A DNA stretch of 64,000 bases from Lachnospiraceae bacterium RM5 (GTDB lineage Bacteria; Bacillota; Clostridia; Lachnospirales; Lachnospiraceae): assembly GCA_900110975.1 (NCBI GenBank), contig FOFK01000002.1:570318-634317 (forward strand). Reading direction: 5' to 3'. The translations under genes were made by a program, and so were the position numbers. How positions within the stretch are numbered: position 1 is the first letter of the stretch; every line of letters starts with the position of its first letter. Below, piece after piece: positions 41,727 through 52,289 of this stretch. A model generated the notes under the pieces. That model did no database searches. It had not been told where the DNA came from and was given only the letters and a program-made list of their open reading frames with translations.

Positions 41727-44258
41727 TTATGCAAGTTTTTCATTTTCCTCTCTTAAAGAGTAATCCGCTTTATTTAAAGAAAGATTTTTATTATAGAAAG
41801 GATCTCCTATTTCCAATTCTTTTCCCCACTTTTCTCTGAATCTTCTTATTTCAGAATTAAATCTTTCTATTTTTTCAGGATTATCTTCATAACCTCTTGA
41901 TTTAGATTCATAATGATATAATTCAACATATGGATTATATACTATTAAATATCCTTTATCCCTGACTTTCATACAGAAGTCAACATCATTAAAGGCTACT
42001 TTAAATGTTTCATCAAGTCCTTCAACTTCGTCAAATACACTTTTCTTAACCATCAGACATGCTGCTGTTACTGCACTCATATCCTGCACCGTTTCAGTTC
42101 TTCCCATATATCCAAGTTCATATCTGCTTTGTCCGATACCGGCATGTCCTGCTATTCCGCCAAACCCAAGGATAACACCTGCATGCTGTATTACATCATC
42201 TGGATAATAAAGTCTTGCACCTACAATGCCCACATCATCCCTCTGACAATAAGAAAGCATCTCTTCAATCCAGTTTTTAGCTATAATTTCTGTATCATTA
42301 TTAAGAAGAATATAATATGAACCACTTGCAGCCTTTGCACCAAAATTATTTATGGCAGCATAATTAAATTCATCTTTCCAATATACAACTTTACATTTTT
42401 CCACTTTCTCAAGCTTCTTATAATATTCAAAAGTAGCAGGTTCTGTACTGTTATTTTCAATTACGATTATTTCATAATTTTTATAAGTAGATTTTTTTAT
42501 AACAGACTTTAGGCATTTATCAAGATCATCTATATGATCTTTATTTGGAATAAGTATAGAAACTAAAGGATTATCTTTGATTTTTATCCTGCTTCTGTAA
42601 ATACCATAATTCTTTGTAATCTCAGCCTCTCCATCAATACCCACTCTCTTATAATGGGCATCAATAGCTCTTTTTCCTGCTTCAAAAGCATACATCTTAC
42701 TCTTAGGATTTGCGGCAGTTGATTTTTCATGGCATCTCCAATGATATAAAATCATAGGAATATGATGAATATTTTTCGCCTGTTCACAGCATCTTAATAC
42801 AAAATCATAATCCTGTGCACCATCAAAATCTTTATTAAGATTTCCAACCTTTTCATATAAATCTCTTCTGACCATAAAGATATGACAGATATAATTTACG
42901 GCTGTTAATAAATCAATGCTGAAATCCGGCTTAAAATGCGGCTCAAAATACTTATCATTCTTAAAATTTATCTTATCTTCATCAGTATAAAGTGCATCTA
43001 TTGTTCTATCCTTATTTATAGCCTTAACCATCTCATATAATGCATTTTTACAAAGCACATCATCATGATCAGAAAACATAATATAATCACCATGAGTCAT
43101 ATCTAATGCTTCATTTGTATTCTCAGAAATACCTGCATTACTTTCAAGTTTTTTATAGATAATCCTTTCATCAGGATATTTTTCTTCTATATAACCCTTA
43201 AGTTCATCTGTATCACTTGCATCTGCAAGACACAGCTCAAAATTTTTATATGACTGTCCAAGGATAGAATCAAGAAGATCATCTAAAAATGTTTTATCCG
43301 TCTTATATAAAGGAATTGCAATGGAAATTAATGGTTCATATTCAAACTTCACCATACTTTGCATTTCAAGCTCTTCCTTTTTAACAAAATGTTTCTTTAC
43401 CCACTTTGCATATTCTTCATTTCTGTTTGTATTCAGATCAAGTGCATATTTTTCATAAAAAACCAAAGGTCCTTCATTTAATAATATCTTTGTTGCCTCA
43501 ATAGTCTTTTTTACACCAAGTCTTTTTACAAACTGCTTTTTATTTATCTTCTTTTTATTTTTCTTCTTTGCTGCCTGTTTAATTATATTTTCAATATTAA
43601 GTTTCTTCTTAATGATTGAATCAGCACTTTTATAATAAATATAGTAATTTTTCTTATAATTATATTTAAAAGAAATATTATATCCTCTTATAAAATTCTT
43701 ATTATTTTTTGAAACAGATTCAATTACATCTTTTCTTTCTGTTCTGATAAGCTCTGATTCAATTTCATTGCCCATATCATCAAAAATCTTAATATCTATT
43801 GCATCATCAGAAAAAACATTTACAGCCCAGCCCATTAATGTAATATAGGTAGCATCAGCTATAGTATTATCAATACTGTATACAATATGATTCATGGATT
43901 CATTGTATACCTTCATAACCTTCTGGATGCGTTTTTCCCCAAGTTTAAATATAACTTTTTCTTCTTTTTTATTTGTAAGGAGAAGTTCGATACTCTTTAT
44001 ATCCTTTTCTTCCACATCCTCATCGAATTGCATAAATGCCTCAAAACCAAGGTCAGAACTTTTATTTAATCCTAATTTTTCGTTAACATCCATTCTTTTT
44101 CTTCTGTTTATTCTTAATGGATGTTCTTTAGAATTTACTTTTGCTGCTAATTTAACATCACCATCAAACTTAGAATAGTACCATCCGCTGATTACTATTA
44201 TTTTTTTGCTATCAACTATTTTATATTCCACCGCATCTGCATGGTATTTTACGTTCAT
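41727..44258 (-). CDS. Glycosyltransferase with two GT2 domains
   Basis: After ~300 residues without a recognised enzyme fold (two beta-rich segments and a Lys-rich helix), two family 2 glycosyltransferase domains follow at about 308-480 and 565-800. The first has PLISIAIPLYK and SDHDDVL, and the second has VSILIPNKD, NNDTEI and a DFCMKVR block. GT2 enzymes move a sugar from a nucleotide sugar using the Asp pair. Such two-domain enzymes occur in rhamnan and other wall polysaccharide loci. No membrane segment is seen. AGGAG lies 7 nt before the ATG. It is the last gene of the long run that begins with the locus 2 pilus genes. Confidence 0.93.
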   Translation of the reverse strand: MNVKYHADAVEYKIVDSKKIIVISGWYYSKFDGDVKLAAKVNSKEHPLRINRRKRMDVNEKLGLNKSSDLGFEAFMQFDEDVEEKDIKSIELLLTNKKEEKVIFKLGEKRIQKVMKVYNESMNHIVYSIDNTIADATYITLMGWAVNVFSDDAIDIKIFDDMGNEIESELIRTERKDVIESVSKNNKNFIRGYNISFKYNYKKNYYIYYKSADSIIKKKLNIENIIKQAAKKKNKKKINKKQFVKRLGVKKTIEATKILLNEGPLVFYEKYALDLNTNRNEEYAKWVKKHFVKKEELEMQSMVKFEYEPLISIAIPLYKTDKTFLDDLLDSILGQSYKNFELCLADASDTDELKGYIEEKYPDERIIYKKLESNAGISENTNEALDMTHGDYIMFSDHDDVLCKNALYEMVKAINKDRTIDALYTDEDKINFKNDKYFEPHFKPDFSIDLLTAVNYICHIFMVRRDLYEKVGNLNKDFDGAQDYDFVLRCCEQAKNIHHIPMILYHWRCHEKSTAANPKSKMYAFEAGKRAIDAHYKRVGIDGEAEITKNYGIYRSRIKIKDNPLVSILIPNKDHIDDLDKCLKSVIKKSTYKNYEIIVIENNSTEPATFEYYKKLEKVEKCKVVYWKDEFNYAAINNFGAKAASGSYYILLNNDTEIIAKNWIEEMLSYCQRDDVGIVGARLYYPDDVIQHAGVILGFGGIAGHAGIGQSRYELGYMGRTETVQDMSAVTAACLMVKKSVFDEVEGLDETFKVAFNDVDFCMKVRDKGYLIVYNPYVELYHYESKSRGYEDNPEKIERFNSEIRRFREKWGKELEIGDPFYNKNLSLNKADYSLREENEKLA

Positions 44259-44279
44259 AAAATAACTCCTATAAATTTT

Positions 44280-45797
44280 TTATTTTTTCTTTTTAACAAT
44301 CTTAGATGCTTTACGCAAAGGCTTTGTTATCTTATATGACATTGAATTTAATATCATTTCCTTTTCATTACGTTCCTTTGCAAGTTCCATTCTCAAATTC
44401 TCTATTGCTTCATTATTTATTTTAATAATATTTTCAATATTATTTATATGATTATTTTTATCTGCCACTTCTTTTTCATATAATTCATTTTTCTTTTCTG
44501 CTGCTTCTAACTTTGTTTCCCTGTCAACAATGATAGCATCTAAATTTCTTATATGAGTATCTTTTTCTTCCAGTATCTTTTTACAATAAGCTAATTCTTT
44601 ATCCGAGGTATTTTCTAAACATAAGATTTCATCTAAAAGCTTATCATCCAGATTAATCTTTACTTTTTTTCCATCTTTTATTACATCAGCCATATTCTTA
44701 AAATGATTATCTATCTCAAGTAATAAATCATCAAAAGGTGGAATTTCCTTATTATTTATTTCATCATAATATTCATCAAGTTTTGTTGGATCATATAAAA
44801 CAGCATATGGTCTTTTTGTATTTTCAAGAAATCCTTCAATCTTATTTAATTTTCCATAATTATATACCATATTAGGAATACTAAAGGCTGTTGATGTAAC
44901 ACATCCATGAAGACTTGCACCTATATAAAACTTAGCATTTGCGATAACTGACATCATATCAAATGGCGCAAGTTTCTTTTTTATCTGGACAAATTCATCA
45001 GCATTTTCTTTTAATTTGTTTATGCCTTGATCATCATAGAGTGTATAACCAATAGGCATAAGTACAATCGAAACACCATATTTATTTTTAATGTTTCTTA
45101 ATTTTTCACATAATATAGTAACTTCTTCATCTTTAATATTTTTATTTACATGAACAACAATGTAATTCTCTTTATCAAAACTTACACCAAGGTCATTATA
45201 TATATTATTAAATCTTTCTTTTAAGTCTTCTTTTTTTACAAGTTTTGAAATGGATAAAATACTGTCTGTTACGACTTTTACATTTAATGCATCAGCTGCC
45301 AAACCAAGATTCTTTCTTGAAGTATTATCCCTTACACTTACATATAATGACTGACTCATAATATTTGCCATAAACTTTTGCTGTATTTCACTAAGTTCAA
45401 ATGGTACACCAAGCGCATTCCATATAATAGGGATATCGTATTTCATTGCAACCATTCCTGGAATAAACCACATAGAAAGCACATCATAAACTTCTTCTTT
45501 TTGATTCTTATTTTCATCTTCAACCAGTACATTTATCTTCTTAAACTGTACAAGATCTCCGCCCCCGATTACAATTCCATCAAAAGGGTTTTCATTATGA
45601 AGTTTTTCCATTTCATTAACACTTCTTACCTGCACATCCTCTGTAAATGGAGAAATGCAATGAAGTGGAGCAAATAAAGTAATTTCAACATCATCAAAAT
45701 GTTCTTTTATTTTTTCCTTAAAGACATAGGAAAATAATAAATCTCCATAATTTTCAACATCAAAGCTTCCTACCTGAGCTATTCTGAACTTTTTCAT
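44280..45797 (-). CDS. Polysaccharide pyruvyl transferase family protein with coiled-coil tail
   Basis: Residues 1-340 resemble the CsaB/WcaK pyruvyl transferase fold (IAQVGSFDVENYGDLLF, then GIVIGGGD and a late GASLHGCVTSTAFSIP). These enzymes add a ketal-linked pyruvate to envelope sugars, a mark that can hold SLH-domain proteins to the wall; activity here is inferred. From about 400 to 490 the chain is Lys/Glu-rich with heptad-like spacing and probably forms a coiled coil, ending in KPLRKASKIVKKKK. The start codon follows the YfhO stop at once (TAA then ATG), with GGAGAGG in the end of that gene. Confidence 0.87.
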   Translation of the reverse strand: MKKFRIAQVGSFDVENYGDLLFSYVFKEKIKEHFDDVEITLFAPLHCISPFTEDVQVRSVNEMEKLHNENPFDGIVIGGGDLVQFKKINVLVEDENKNQKEEVYDVLSMWFIPGMVAMKYDIPIIWNALGVPFELSEIQQKFMANIMSQSLYVSVRDNTSRKNLGLAADALNVKVVTDSILSISKLVKKEDLKERFNNIYNDLGVSFDKENYIVVHVNKNIKDEEVTILCEKLRNIKNKYGVSIVLMPIGYTLYDDQGINKLKENADEFVQIKKKLAPFDMMSVIANAKFYIGASLHGCVTSTAFSIPNMVYNYGKLNKIEGFLENTKRPYAVLYDPTKLDEYYDEINNKEIPPFDDLLLEIDNHFKNMADVIKDGKKVKINLDDKLLDEILCLENTSDKELAYCKKILEEKDTHIRNLDAIIVDRETKLEAAEKKNELYEKEVADKNNHINNIENIIKINNEAIENLRMELAKERNEKEMILNSMSYKITKPLRKASKIVKKKK

Positions 45798-48659
45798 TTA
45801 TTTTACCTCTCCATGACGTTTTTCTTTAAACATCATAACAATTCCAAATATAAACATTATTATAAAGACTATTCCTGCAAAAAGTGAAATATAATATATT
45901 TTTTTCTTTGTATTATTTTCATATTTTAATACAAGCTTTGTATCTTTTCCAGCCTTTACAAGTACTGCCCTTGTAAGATAATTGGATTTTATAATCTTTT
46001 CTTCTTTGCCATTAACATAGGCCTTCCAGTCAGTATTATAATAATCATTTATCATTATATATCTGTCAGAACTAAGATTACAATTAATTATTATTTCATC
46101 ATCCGAATATTTTTCCAAAGTAACAGTATCATTTCCTATGTCACCTGATAAATCCTCTACGTCTTCAGAAGTATACATTGTACCCGGATTATATCCTTTT
46201 TCCATAAGGAAAAGCACTTCTTTTTCATCCAGGCATTTTTCTACATTTTCAGCTATCTCAACTTTTTTAGCATAATCATTTAATTTTACAACAATAAGTC
46301 CATCATCACAGATTTTCTCTATCTTATAATCTTCATCATTATAAATAAGCTGCATAACTGTAGTTTTATCTATAAGCTGACCATTTATTTTCATTGAATA
46401 TCCTGAAACTACATAATCACTTGCCCAGACAGAAACTGTATCTTCCGTCATTACAGCCATATCAGAATAAATCTTTAATATATATTCACCAGCCTTATAT
46501 TCATTATTAAAGCCAAATCTTAAATACATATTATCCTGAATATAACTAAATTTATATTTTTTCTGCTCTAATATTTTTCCTTCTTTATCCTGAAGTTCTA
46601 ATATAATATAGTCAGAAGTTGTATTTTCATGATCATAATTTGCAACAGCAACTTCTATTCCCCTGAATCCATCTTCTGCAAGTATCTCCTGCTCTATAAC
46701 AAGTCCAGGTGTAAATAAGCCAATAACATTTTTCTCTGGTTCATCAAGCTTTTCACCGATATCAATGCGTTTTCCTAAATTCTCACCAAGAACATATTTT
46801 GTTCCAATATATGATAACAAGGAAGGTTTGCATAACTCTAAGAATCTTGCCCTGGTCTGGGTAACACTGCTATTATTAACAATTTCCAAAAGTTCTTCAT
46901 CATCAAGAATTTTATTTCTCTTAAGATATTCTAATCTTCTATTTGTATATTCCATACTGATATCATTATAGTATGTTGTAATATCAGAATTCTTCACAAT
47001 AAAATCATGGGTTCTTACATCATTAAGGCCATACATTTCCCCAATATTAGGGAATAATATCCACTCACCTATAGCTGTAAATCTGTCTGTATCAGTCATA
47101 TTTTCCTGTAAATATCTGATAGAATCCGTAGCTACAGGAATATTTGATGCACTATCATCAATAAGCGGGAAATAATCCTTTGCAAATCCTGCCATATCCC
47201 ATACTACAACAAAGAACAGGGCATATAAAAATATCTGCCCAACCTTAAATTTCTTAAATAATTTTACAGAATAAATAAGAATAAATATTGATATTAATAC
47301 AAATACCGAAGCAGCAACAATAATTTGTTTTTCAAACATCCAGTAAGTTTCATCTTCTTTATCCATCACGCTGTATAATTTTCCACTTGCAAGATACATA
47401 ATAGTTACAATATATGCCGCAAACAAAGGAATATATACATAGGCTCTTTTTCTGTAAGATGAAGTATTCTCTATAATATCATTAAGATTAAAACTTATAC
47501 TTACAACATTACAGAAAATAAGAACAACTAAAACTCTTATTTTTAAGGAAGTATTTATGGCAGGGACTCTTGTAAATATAAAATCAAGCGCATGGGTAAA
47601 AATAAATAAGAAATTTATAAGTGCCATAAAATTATAGTAATATGCTTCTTTTTTTCTTTTAATTCCCGCAAATACAAAAGGAAGCATAATAACTACAAAC
47701 ATTCCTGCATATATGGTTGTCTCATTTAAGCTGACACTCTTTTCAAACCCTTTCTTAAAATATGGATAAATCATGGTTCTTAAATACTTAAGCCCAATAG
47801 TGAATTTTCCAAGAAAAGCTCTTGATTCTACATAATCACTGTTTATTCCATAAATTGTGCTGTAAAGATAAGGTGCACTTGCTAAAAGCCCTACAAATGA
47901 AGCAATCCCAAACATTACCCAGTGCTTAAATAATTTCTTTATATCTCTTTTTTCTTTAAATATAAGATAATCCCTTACACCAAGGAACAAAGCATAAAAT
48001 CCTGCAAAATAAAGGAAGTATACTGAATATGTAGGCATCCCTGCAACAGTAAAAATATAGATAAATAAAGAAAGTAAGGCAAGATACAATATCTTTCCTT
48101 CCTTCATTAAAAGATATGTAAATAAAACTACAAAAGGTGCAAATGCCGTTACATCAGAATGTGGCCATCCTGCCCAAAGTACCATTACCGATGAAAAACA
48201 ATAACATATTCCACCGATTACACTTGAAATATTATTTAATTTCAATACCCTTAATAACAGATACATTCCAATAAATGCAAATGCAAATTCCAAAATTGAT
48301 TTTACTAAAACTGCATAATCAAATGGTAGAAAATAAACAAAATCAAGAGGATACATTTTATCAAATGTTCCTGCCGGTGCTCCAAGGGCAATATTTGAAT
48401 TCCACTCATTAGAAAAACCGTTATCCTGATAGAAAACATCATATAATGAAGGAAGTGCCGAATCTGAAGGATCTGTAAGAGGTGGTCCTTTAACATCTAC
48501 TTCCTCTGATTTCCATGGTGCAACATCATAAGCAAAATTATAATAAGAAAGTTTATAATTACCCACTAATATATCAGCGTAAAGATAAAGTATTACAAGT
48601 ATTGTTCCAATAAATGAAATACTAAAATATTTTATAAACTTAACGGTCTTTTCGTTCAT
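45798..48659 (-). CDS. YfhO family membrane protein (GT-C-like)
   Basis: The first ~490 residues hold about twelve predicted membrane segments with SDVTAFAPFVVLFTYLL and an early loop of about 50 outside residues. An outside beta-rich domain (about 500-920) and a last membrane helix near 925-945 follow. YfhO proteins are needed for decorating wall or lipoteichoic polymers with sugars in Bacillus and Listeria; this one is of the usual length. It should use a lipid-linked sugar on the outer face. GGAGG lies 5 nt before the ATG. Its place between glycosyltransferase-like genes supports a glycan role. Confidence 0.88.
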   Translation of the reverse strand: MNEKTVKFIKYFSISFIGTILVILYLYADILVGNYKLSYYNFAYDVAPWKSEEVDVKGPPLTDPSDSALPSLYDVFYQDNGFSNEWNSNIALGAPAGTFDKMYPLDFVYFLPFDYAVLVKSILEFAFAFIGMYLLLRVLKLNNISSVIGGICYCFSSVMVLWAGWPHSDVTAFAPFVVLFTYLLMKEGKILYLALLSLFIYIFTVAGMPTYSVYFLYFAGFYALFLGVRDYLIFKEKRDIKKLFKHWVMFGIASFVGLLASAPYLYSTIYGINSDYVESRAFLGKFTIGLKYLRTMIYPYFKKGFEKSVSLNETTIYAGMFVVIMLPFVFAGIKRKKEAYYYNFMALINFLFIFTHALDFIFTRVPAINTSLKIRVLVVLIFCNVVSISFNLNDIIENTSSYRKRAYVYIPLFAAYIVTIMYLASGKLYSVMDKEDETYWMFEKQIIVAASVFVLISIFILIYSVKLFKKFKVGQIFLYALFFVVVWDMAGFAKDYFPLIDDSASNIPVATDSIRYLQENMTDTDRFTAIGEWILFPNIGEMYGLNDVRTHDFIVKNSDITTYYNDISMEYTNRRLEYLKRNKILDDEELLEIVNNSSVTQTRARFLELCKPSLLSYIGTKYVLGENLGKRIDIGEKLDEPEKNVIGLFTPGLVIEQEILAEDGFRGIEVAVANYDHENTTSDYIILELQDKEGKILEQKKYKFSYIQDNMYLRFGFNNEYKAGEYILKIYSDMAVMTEDTVSVWASDYVVSGYSMKINGQLIDKTTVMQLIYNDEDYKIEKICDDGLIVVKLNDYAKKVEIAENVEKCLDEKEVLFLMEKGYNPGTMYTSEDVEDLSGDIGNDTVTLEKYSDDEIIINCNLSSDRYIMINDYYNTDWKAYVNGKEEKIIKSNYLTRAVLVKAGKDTKLVLKYENNTKKKIYYISLFAGIVFIIMFIFGIVMMFKEKRHGEVK

Positions 48660-48696
48660 ATCATCCTCCGGAAGATTATCCCTTTACATATTCATT

Positions 48697-50844
48697 TTAA
48701 AGGAAAATAATATCATCATCGTCATCTTTATCTGTTTTTTCTGAATCATCATAGTGTAAACCTTCATAACCACTATCTTTTTTTATGGTCTGGTTCTCCA
48801 ATTTTTTATCGCCTTTATAGAATCTCTTTAAAATTATAATATAATTGCAGATTGATAAACATATAAATATCTGCATTACAGGTATACATCCGGCTGCATA
48901 TTTTACAATATAAGTTTTTGAATGAGACTTAAAATATACAACAGAAATAACAAGCAGATTTGCATATATGGTTAAAAGAAGGCCAAGCTGCAATATGCAG
49001 AATGAGAAATTTGTTTTTTTCTTTACAATCTTATTTGTTATATTTGAGGCCAGATCCGCAACAAAAAATACAATTGCAAGACAGAATACAAACAATCCCG
49101 TAAATTTATAAACATTTAAAAATCCATTAATGAACCTGATATTCTTTTCATACGCATCTTTTGAAAGAGTATCCTTATATACAATGCTGTTTTTATCAAT
49201 GTTATAAACAATATTTTCATTTACAAGATTTTTTATATTCTTTATTGAATCATAAAAAATCTCTTCTTCATTCAAAAATACCCTTATATATAAATTTCCA
49301 ATATCTATATTATCATTGGCAGAAATATGAAGTGAAAATGCAGCATTTTTTGCATTTTCATAAGTCATATCAGCAGACTTTTTCAGATTATTATATACTG
49401 TTTCACTCGCTTTAAAAGTTGGAAGAATACTGTTTCCACTTTTATCTTCAATTGAAATTCTTACACTGGACTCATTATTCTTTGCAAAAATCCAGCCTGA
49501 AAATTCATATCCGTCAATACCCGTATCAGTAATGTCTGTTGATGTCATATTCTGCATTTTTCTAATCTGGGCATAACTTCCTGTTGGTTCTTTATATTTA
49601 GGGCCAAGATCCATATATGAAGCCATAACATTATAGCCTAAAAATGCATATCCCAATATATCTTTTATATCACCTTTTTCAATAGGCCTTGATATTCCTG
49701 AAAGGATAATAGCATCCTTCTTATCAAAAGTGCCATCCTCAAAACCTTTGCTTAATTCTTCATGTACCTTTTTATAAAATTCATTTGCTGTTTTTGCATC
49801 TGAATACACGCCCATCATTCCGGCTGACCATCTTAACACCCATGCAAAATTTCCGGACTTTAATTCTCCATTTTTAAGTGCAGGTGTTGAAGGATTGTTA
49901 TAATACCAGTCAACTGCACTTCTTAACTCATTTAAAGTCTTACTATAATCCATGCATCTGTAAAAAGTTTCTTTTGTCACATAACAGTTTGCAACATAAA
50001 CTCTTGGTTTTACTGACACAATATCCTTGCATACCTGTTCATAATAAGTATCATTAAAATCTGTTTCCGTAAAAACACCATATTTATTATAATTTATGGT
50101 TTTAAGGGTAACTGAAAATACCATGGAAACAATAAGGGGCATAACTAAAAATATTGTATAACCTATCTGTTCCTTTAATTTAAAGCCATTCTCTATAATA
50201 TATAAAACAAATAATACTGCTATCGCACCAATGACAAAGCATTTTATCCAGGAAGACTCTTCTCTTGATAATGAATATATTCCAAGGGCTACACTTGCAA
50301 GTGATATCCAGATTAAATTTCCTCTTACCTTCTGGTTTCTGTCAAAATAAATTGCAAGATAAGCAGATACTATAACTACAACAAATGCAGGCACAATACT
50401 CATTCTGTAAACACACTGTGCTATATAATCATCAAACATAACAGGCGAAAACATAAGAAAAAGCATACAAAAATAAGAGCCTGTAAAACTTTTCAGCCAT
50501 TTTCTTATAACATAAAAAAAGACCACACATGCTAAGGCATATAAAAGTCCTGTCCATAACATGTAAGGAACATTAAAAATCTTAAAAAATGCTAAAATAA
50601 CTGAAAAAATAGGCTTCTTATTAAGTGTATGTTCGCTATATGTGCCAAGCCATTTACCATCATATATACTTTGCGCATAACTTACCATTAACCCGTCATC
50701 ATCAACATAATTTGCTCTTGCTACAATTGGTATCATCATCTGAAACAATACTCTTATGATGACGGTAAAAATCATTATCCCAAGCTGAATAACTGATATT
50801 CTTTCCTGCGCTCTTCTTTCTCTGGCAATTCTTTTGTTTGACAT
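48697..50844 (-). CDS. Multi-pass membrane protein, GT-C glycosyltransferase-like
   Basis: About nine membrane segments in the first 260 residues are followed by an outside part (about 260-560) and three or four more near 570-690, with an acidic C-terminus. The early loop contains DDDGLMV right after the first helix, like the acidic first loop of GT-C enzymes that use polyprenyl-phosphate sugars. I do not recognise a closer family. It should act outside the membrane on an envelope glycan. AAAGG lies 9 nt before the ATG. It is the first of four glycan genes, 73 nt after the last sortase of locus 2 with no terminator between. Confidence 0.72.
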   Translation of the reverse strand: MSNKRIARERRAQERISVIQLGIMIFTVIIRVLFQMMIPIVARANYVDDDGLMVSYAQSIYDGKWLGTYSEHTLNKKPIFSVILAFFKIFNVPYMLWTGLLYALACVVFFYVIRKWLKSFTGSYFCMLFLMFSPVMFDDYIAQCVYRMSIVPAFVVVIVSAYLAIYFDRNQKVRGNLIWISLASVALGIYSLSREESSWIKCFVIGAIAVLFVLYIIENGFKLKEQIGYTIFLVMPLIVSMVFSVTLKTINYNKYGVFTETDFNDTYYEQVCKDIVSVKPRVYVANCYVTKETFYRCMDYSKTLNELRSAVDWYYNNPSTPALKNGELKSGNFAWVLRWSAGMMGVYSDAKTANEFYKKVHEELSKGFEDGTFDKKDAIILSGISRPIEKGDIKDILGYAFLGYNVMASYMDLGPKYKEPTGSYAQIRKMQNMTSTDITDTGIDGYEFSGWIFAKNNESSVRISIEDKSGNSILPTFKASETVYNNLKKSADMTYENAKNAAFSLHISANDNIDIGNLYIRVFLNEEEIFYDSIKNIKNLVNENIVYNIDKNSIVYKDTLSKDAYEKNIRFINGFLNVYKFTGLFVFCLAIVFFVADLASNITNKIVKKKTNFSFCILQLGLLLTIYANLLVISVVYFKSHSKTYIVKYAAGCIPVMQIFICLSICNYIIILKRFYKGDKKLENQTIKKDSGYEGLHYDDSEKTDKDDDDDIIFL

Positions 50845-50917
50845 AATGTATTACCTTTTCAAATAATCTTTATAAATACCATACAATTCTAACATACAAA
50901 TACTTACATTACAATAT

Positions 50918-51508
50918 TTAAAAACATCTAATACATCTTACCACACATCTTGATGCACCTGATTTTGTGCAGGTAAATAATGTTAAATCCCAATTACTAT
51001 TTTCTTCCTTGCCAACAAGATATTCATTATTATCAGGGGATAAAATCTCCACATCAAAAACCTTATATTTATACTCATGATTATTTATATCAACAAATCT
51101 TATCTCTGTATCTTTCTTTATTTCATTTAATTTTTTAAAATGTTTTTTATAGCTGTGCCCTGCTATAACCAAATCATTTTTTTCTATAGATCCTGAATAC
51201 AGACAAGGAGCCGTATTTAAATTATCATATGAATAATCTTTTAATACCGGCACACATAAATCCATGGAATCAATATATACTAAACCAATATATGCATCCC
51301 CATCAATAACCACACTGTTAAGGGATGCATCTTCCGTATTATTTTCAACTTTATTCTCTTTTATTTTATTTTTTAATTTAGAGGCTTTGTTATCAATTAC
51401 TTTATTTGCTTTATTTTCAACATATAAGTTAAAACCTAACATGCATATTGATACTAAAATCAAAGCAGTTCCTGCAATTAATAATATATTTCCAATTTTA
51501 TTTTTCAT
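50918..51508 (-). CDS. Second (non-class-C) sortase of pilus locus 2
   Basis: Same length (196 residues) and layout as the enzyme at the end of locus 1: one N-terminal membrane segment, His118 (IAGHSYKKHF), Cys180 (TLFTC) and Arg187. The Lys/Asn-rich stalk (35-60) is longer. There is no lid motif or C-terminal anchor. It may attach the finished locus 2 pilus or its minor pilin to the wall. Its start overlaps the minor pilin gene by 11 nt. No terminator follows, so the transcript may go on into the glycan genes. Confidence 0.88.
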   Translation of the reverse strand: MKNKIGNILLIAGTALILVSICMLGFNLYVENKANKVIDNKASKLKNKIKENKVENNTEDASLNSVVIDGDAYIGLVYIDSMDLCVPVLKDYSYDNLNTAPCLYSGSIEKNDLVIAGHSYKKHFKKLNEIKKDTEIRFVDINNHEYKYKVFDVEILSPDNNEYLVGKEENSNWDLTLFTCTKSGASRCVVRCIRCF

Positions 51509-52289
51509 ATCTTTTCTGCTTACTCAATACTTTTAAATATATTCCAAGAAAAACTGATAAAATACCTGTTAAAAATAATAATATTACAGGCCATATAAGC
51601 ATACCTGTCTGAGGTATTTTAACTTCTGTTTCTGTAGTCTTTCCTGTAGTTATTTCTTCTTTTGTAGTCTCTTCCATAGAAGTTGTTTCTGTTTCCTTAC
51701 TTGTTTCTTCTACAATTGTTGTTTCTTCTGTAGATTCCTGTTCCGCCACCTGACCAATTAAAACCTTTGGTGTTGCATCAACAGAATATAAAACTTTACC
51801 ATCTATTTCAATAGGCACAGATACCAAAAACGGACAAACTATGTAAGAACCCGTAATATCATCTTTTTGCGTAATAAGATAAAGGCCAAGTTCTAAATCT
51901 TCAAAACTTACATTTCCATTTTCATCAATATTTTTTATGGTACCTGTCAATCCTTTTTCTTCTGCATAATCAGCTAAATAATCAGCCATAAAACTGTCTT
52001 CTAAATTTTCCAAATCACTTAAATCTGCGTCTGATTCCAAAAATCCGGATGTAAGTTCATATTCAATTTTCCCATCATTATAAGCTATATCTGCAACTTT
52101 AAAAATTTCAAGACTTCCATCGCTTATAGTTACAATCTCACTAATCTCATTAAAATGTATATTTATATTTCCTGTTTTATTAATATCTATATCCTGAATG
52201 GTCATACCAAACACTGTTACAGGCTGGAAAAATAAAAGGAATATTAAAATATATGCAATGAAAATACTATATGTTTTTTTATTTCTCAT
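51498..52289 (-). CDS. Minor pilin / SpaA-like wall protein (IPQTG signal), locus 2
   Basis: A signal peptide (1-28) is followed by a SpaA/Cna-B-like part with GNVSFEDLELGLYLITQ near 115-130, a Thr/Glu-rich linker (about 188-220) and the sorting signal IPQTG with a hydrophobic helix and basic tail. The Leu of LPXTG is Ile here and Val in the paralogue of locus 1, so both minor pilins share a non-standard first residue that may steer them to a given sortase. The first possible starts (GTG 52298, ATG 52295) touch the ribosome site; the ATG at 52289 lies 6 nt after GGGTG. It overlaps genes on both sides. Confidence 0.85.
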   Translation of the reverse strand: MRNKKTYSIFIAYILIFLLFFQPVTVFGMTIQDIDINKTGNINIHFNEISEIVTISDGSLEIFKVADIAYNDGKIEYELTSGFLESDADLSDLENLEDSFMADYLADYAEEKGLTGTIKNIDENGNVSFEDLELGLYLITQKDDITGSYIVCPFLVSVPIEIDGKVLYSVDATPKVLIGQVAEQESTEETTIVEETSKETETTSMEETTKEEITTGKTTETEVKIPQTGMLIWPVILLFLTGILSVFLGIYLKVLSKQKRYEK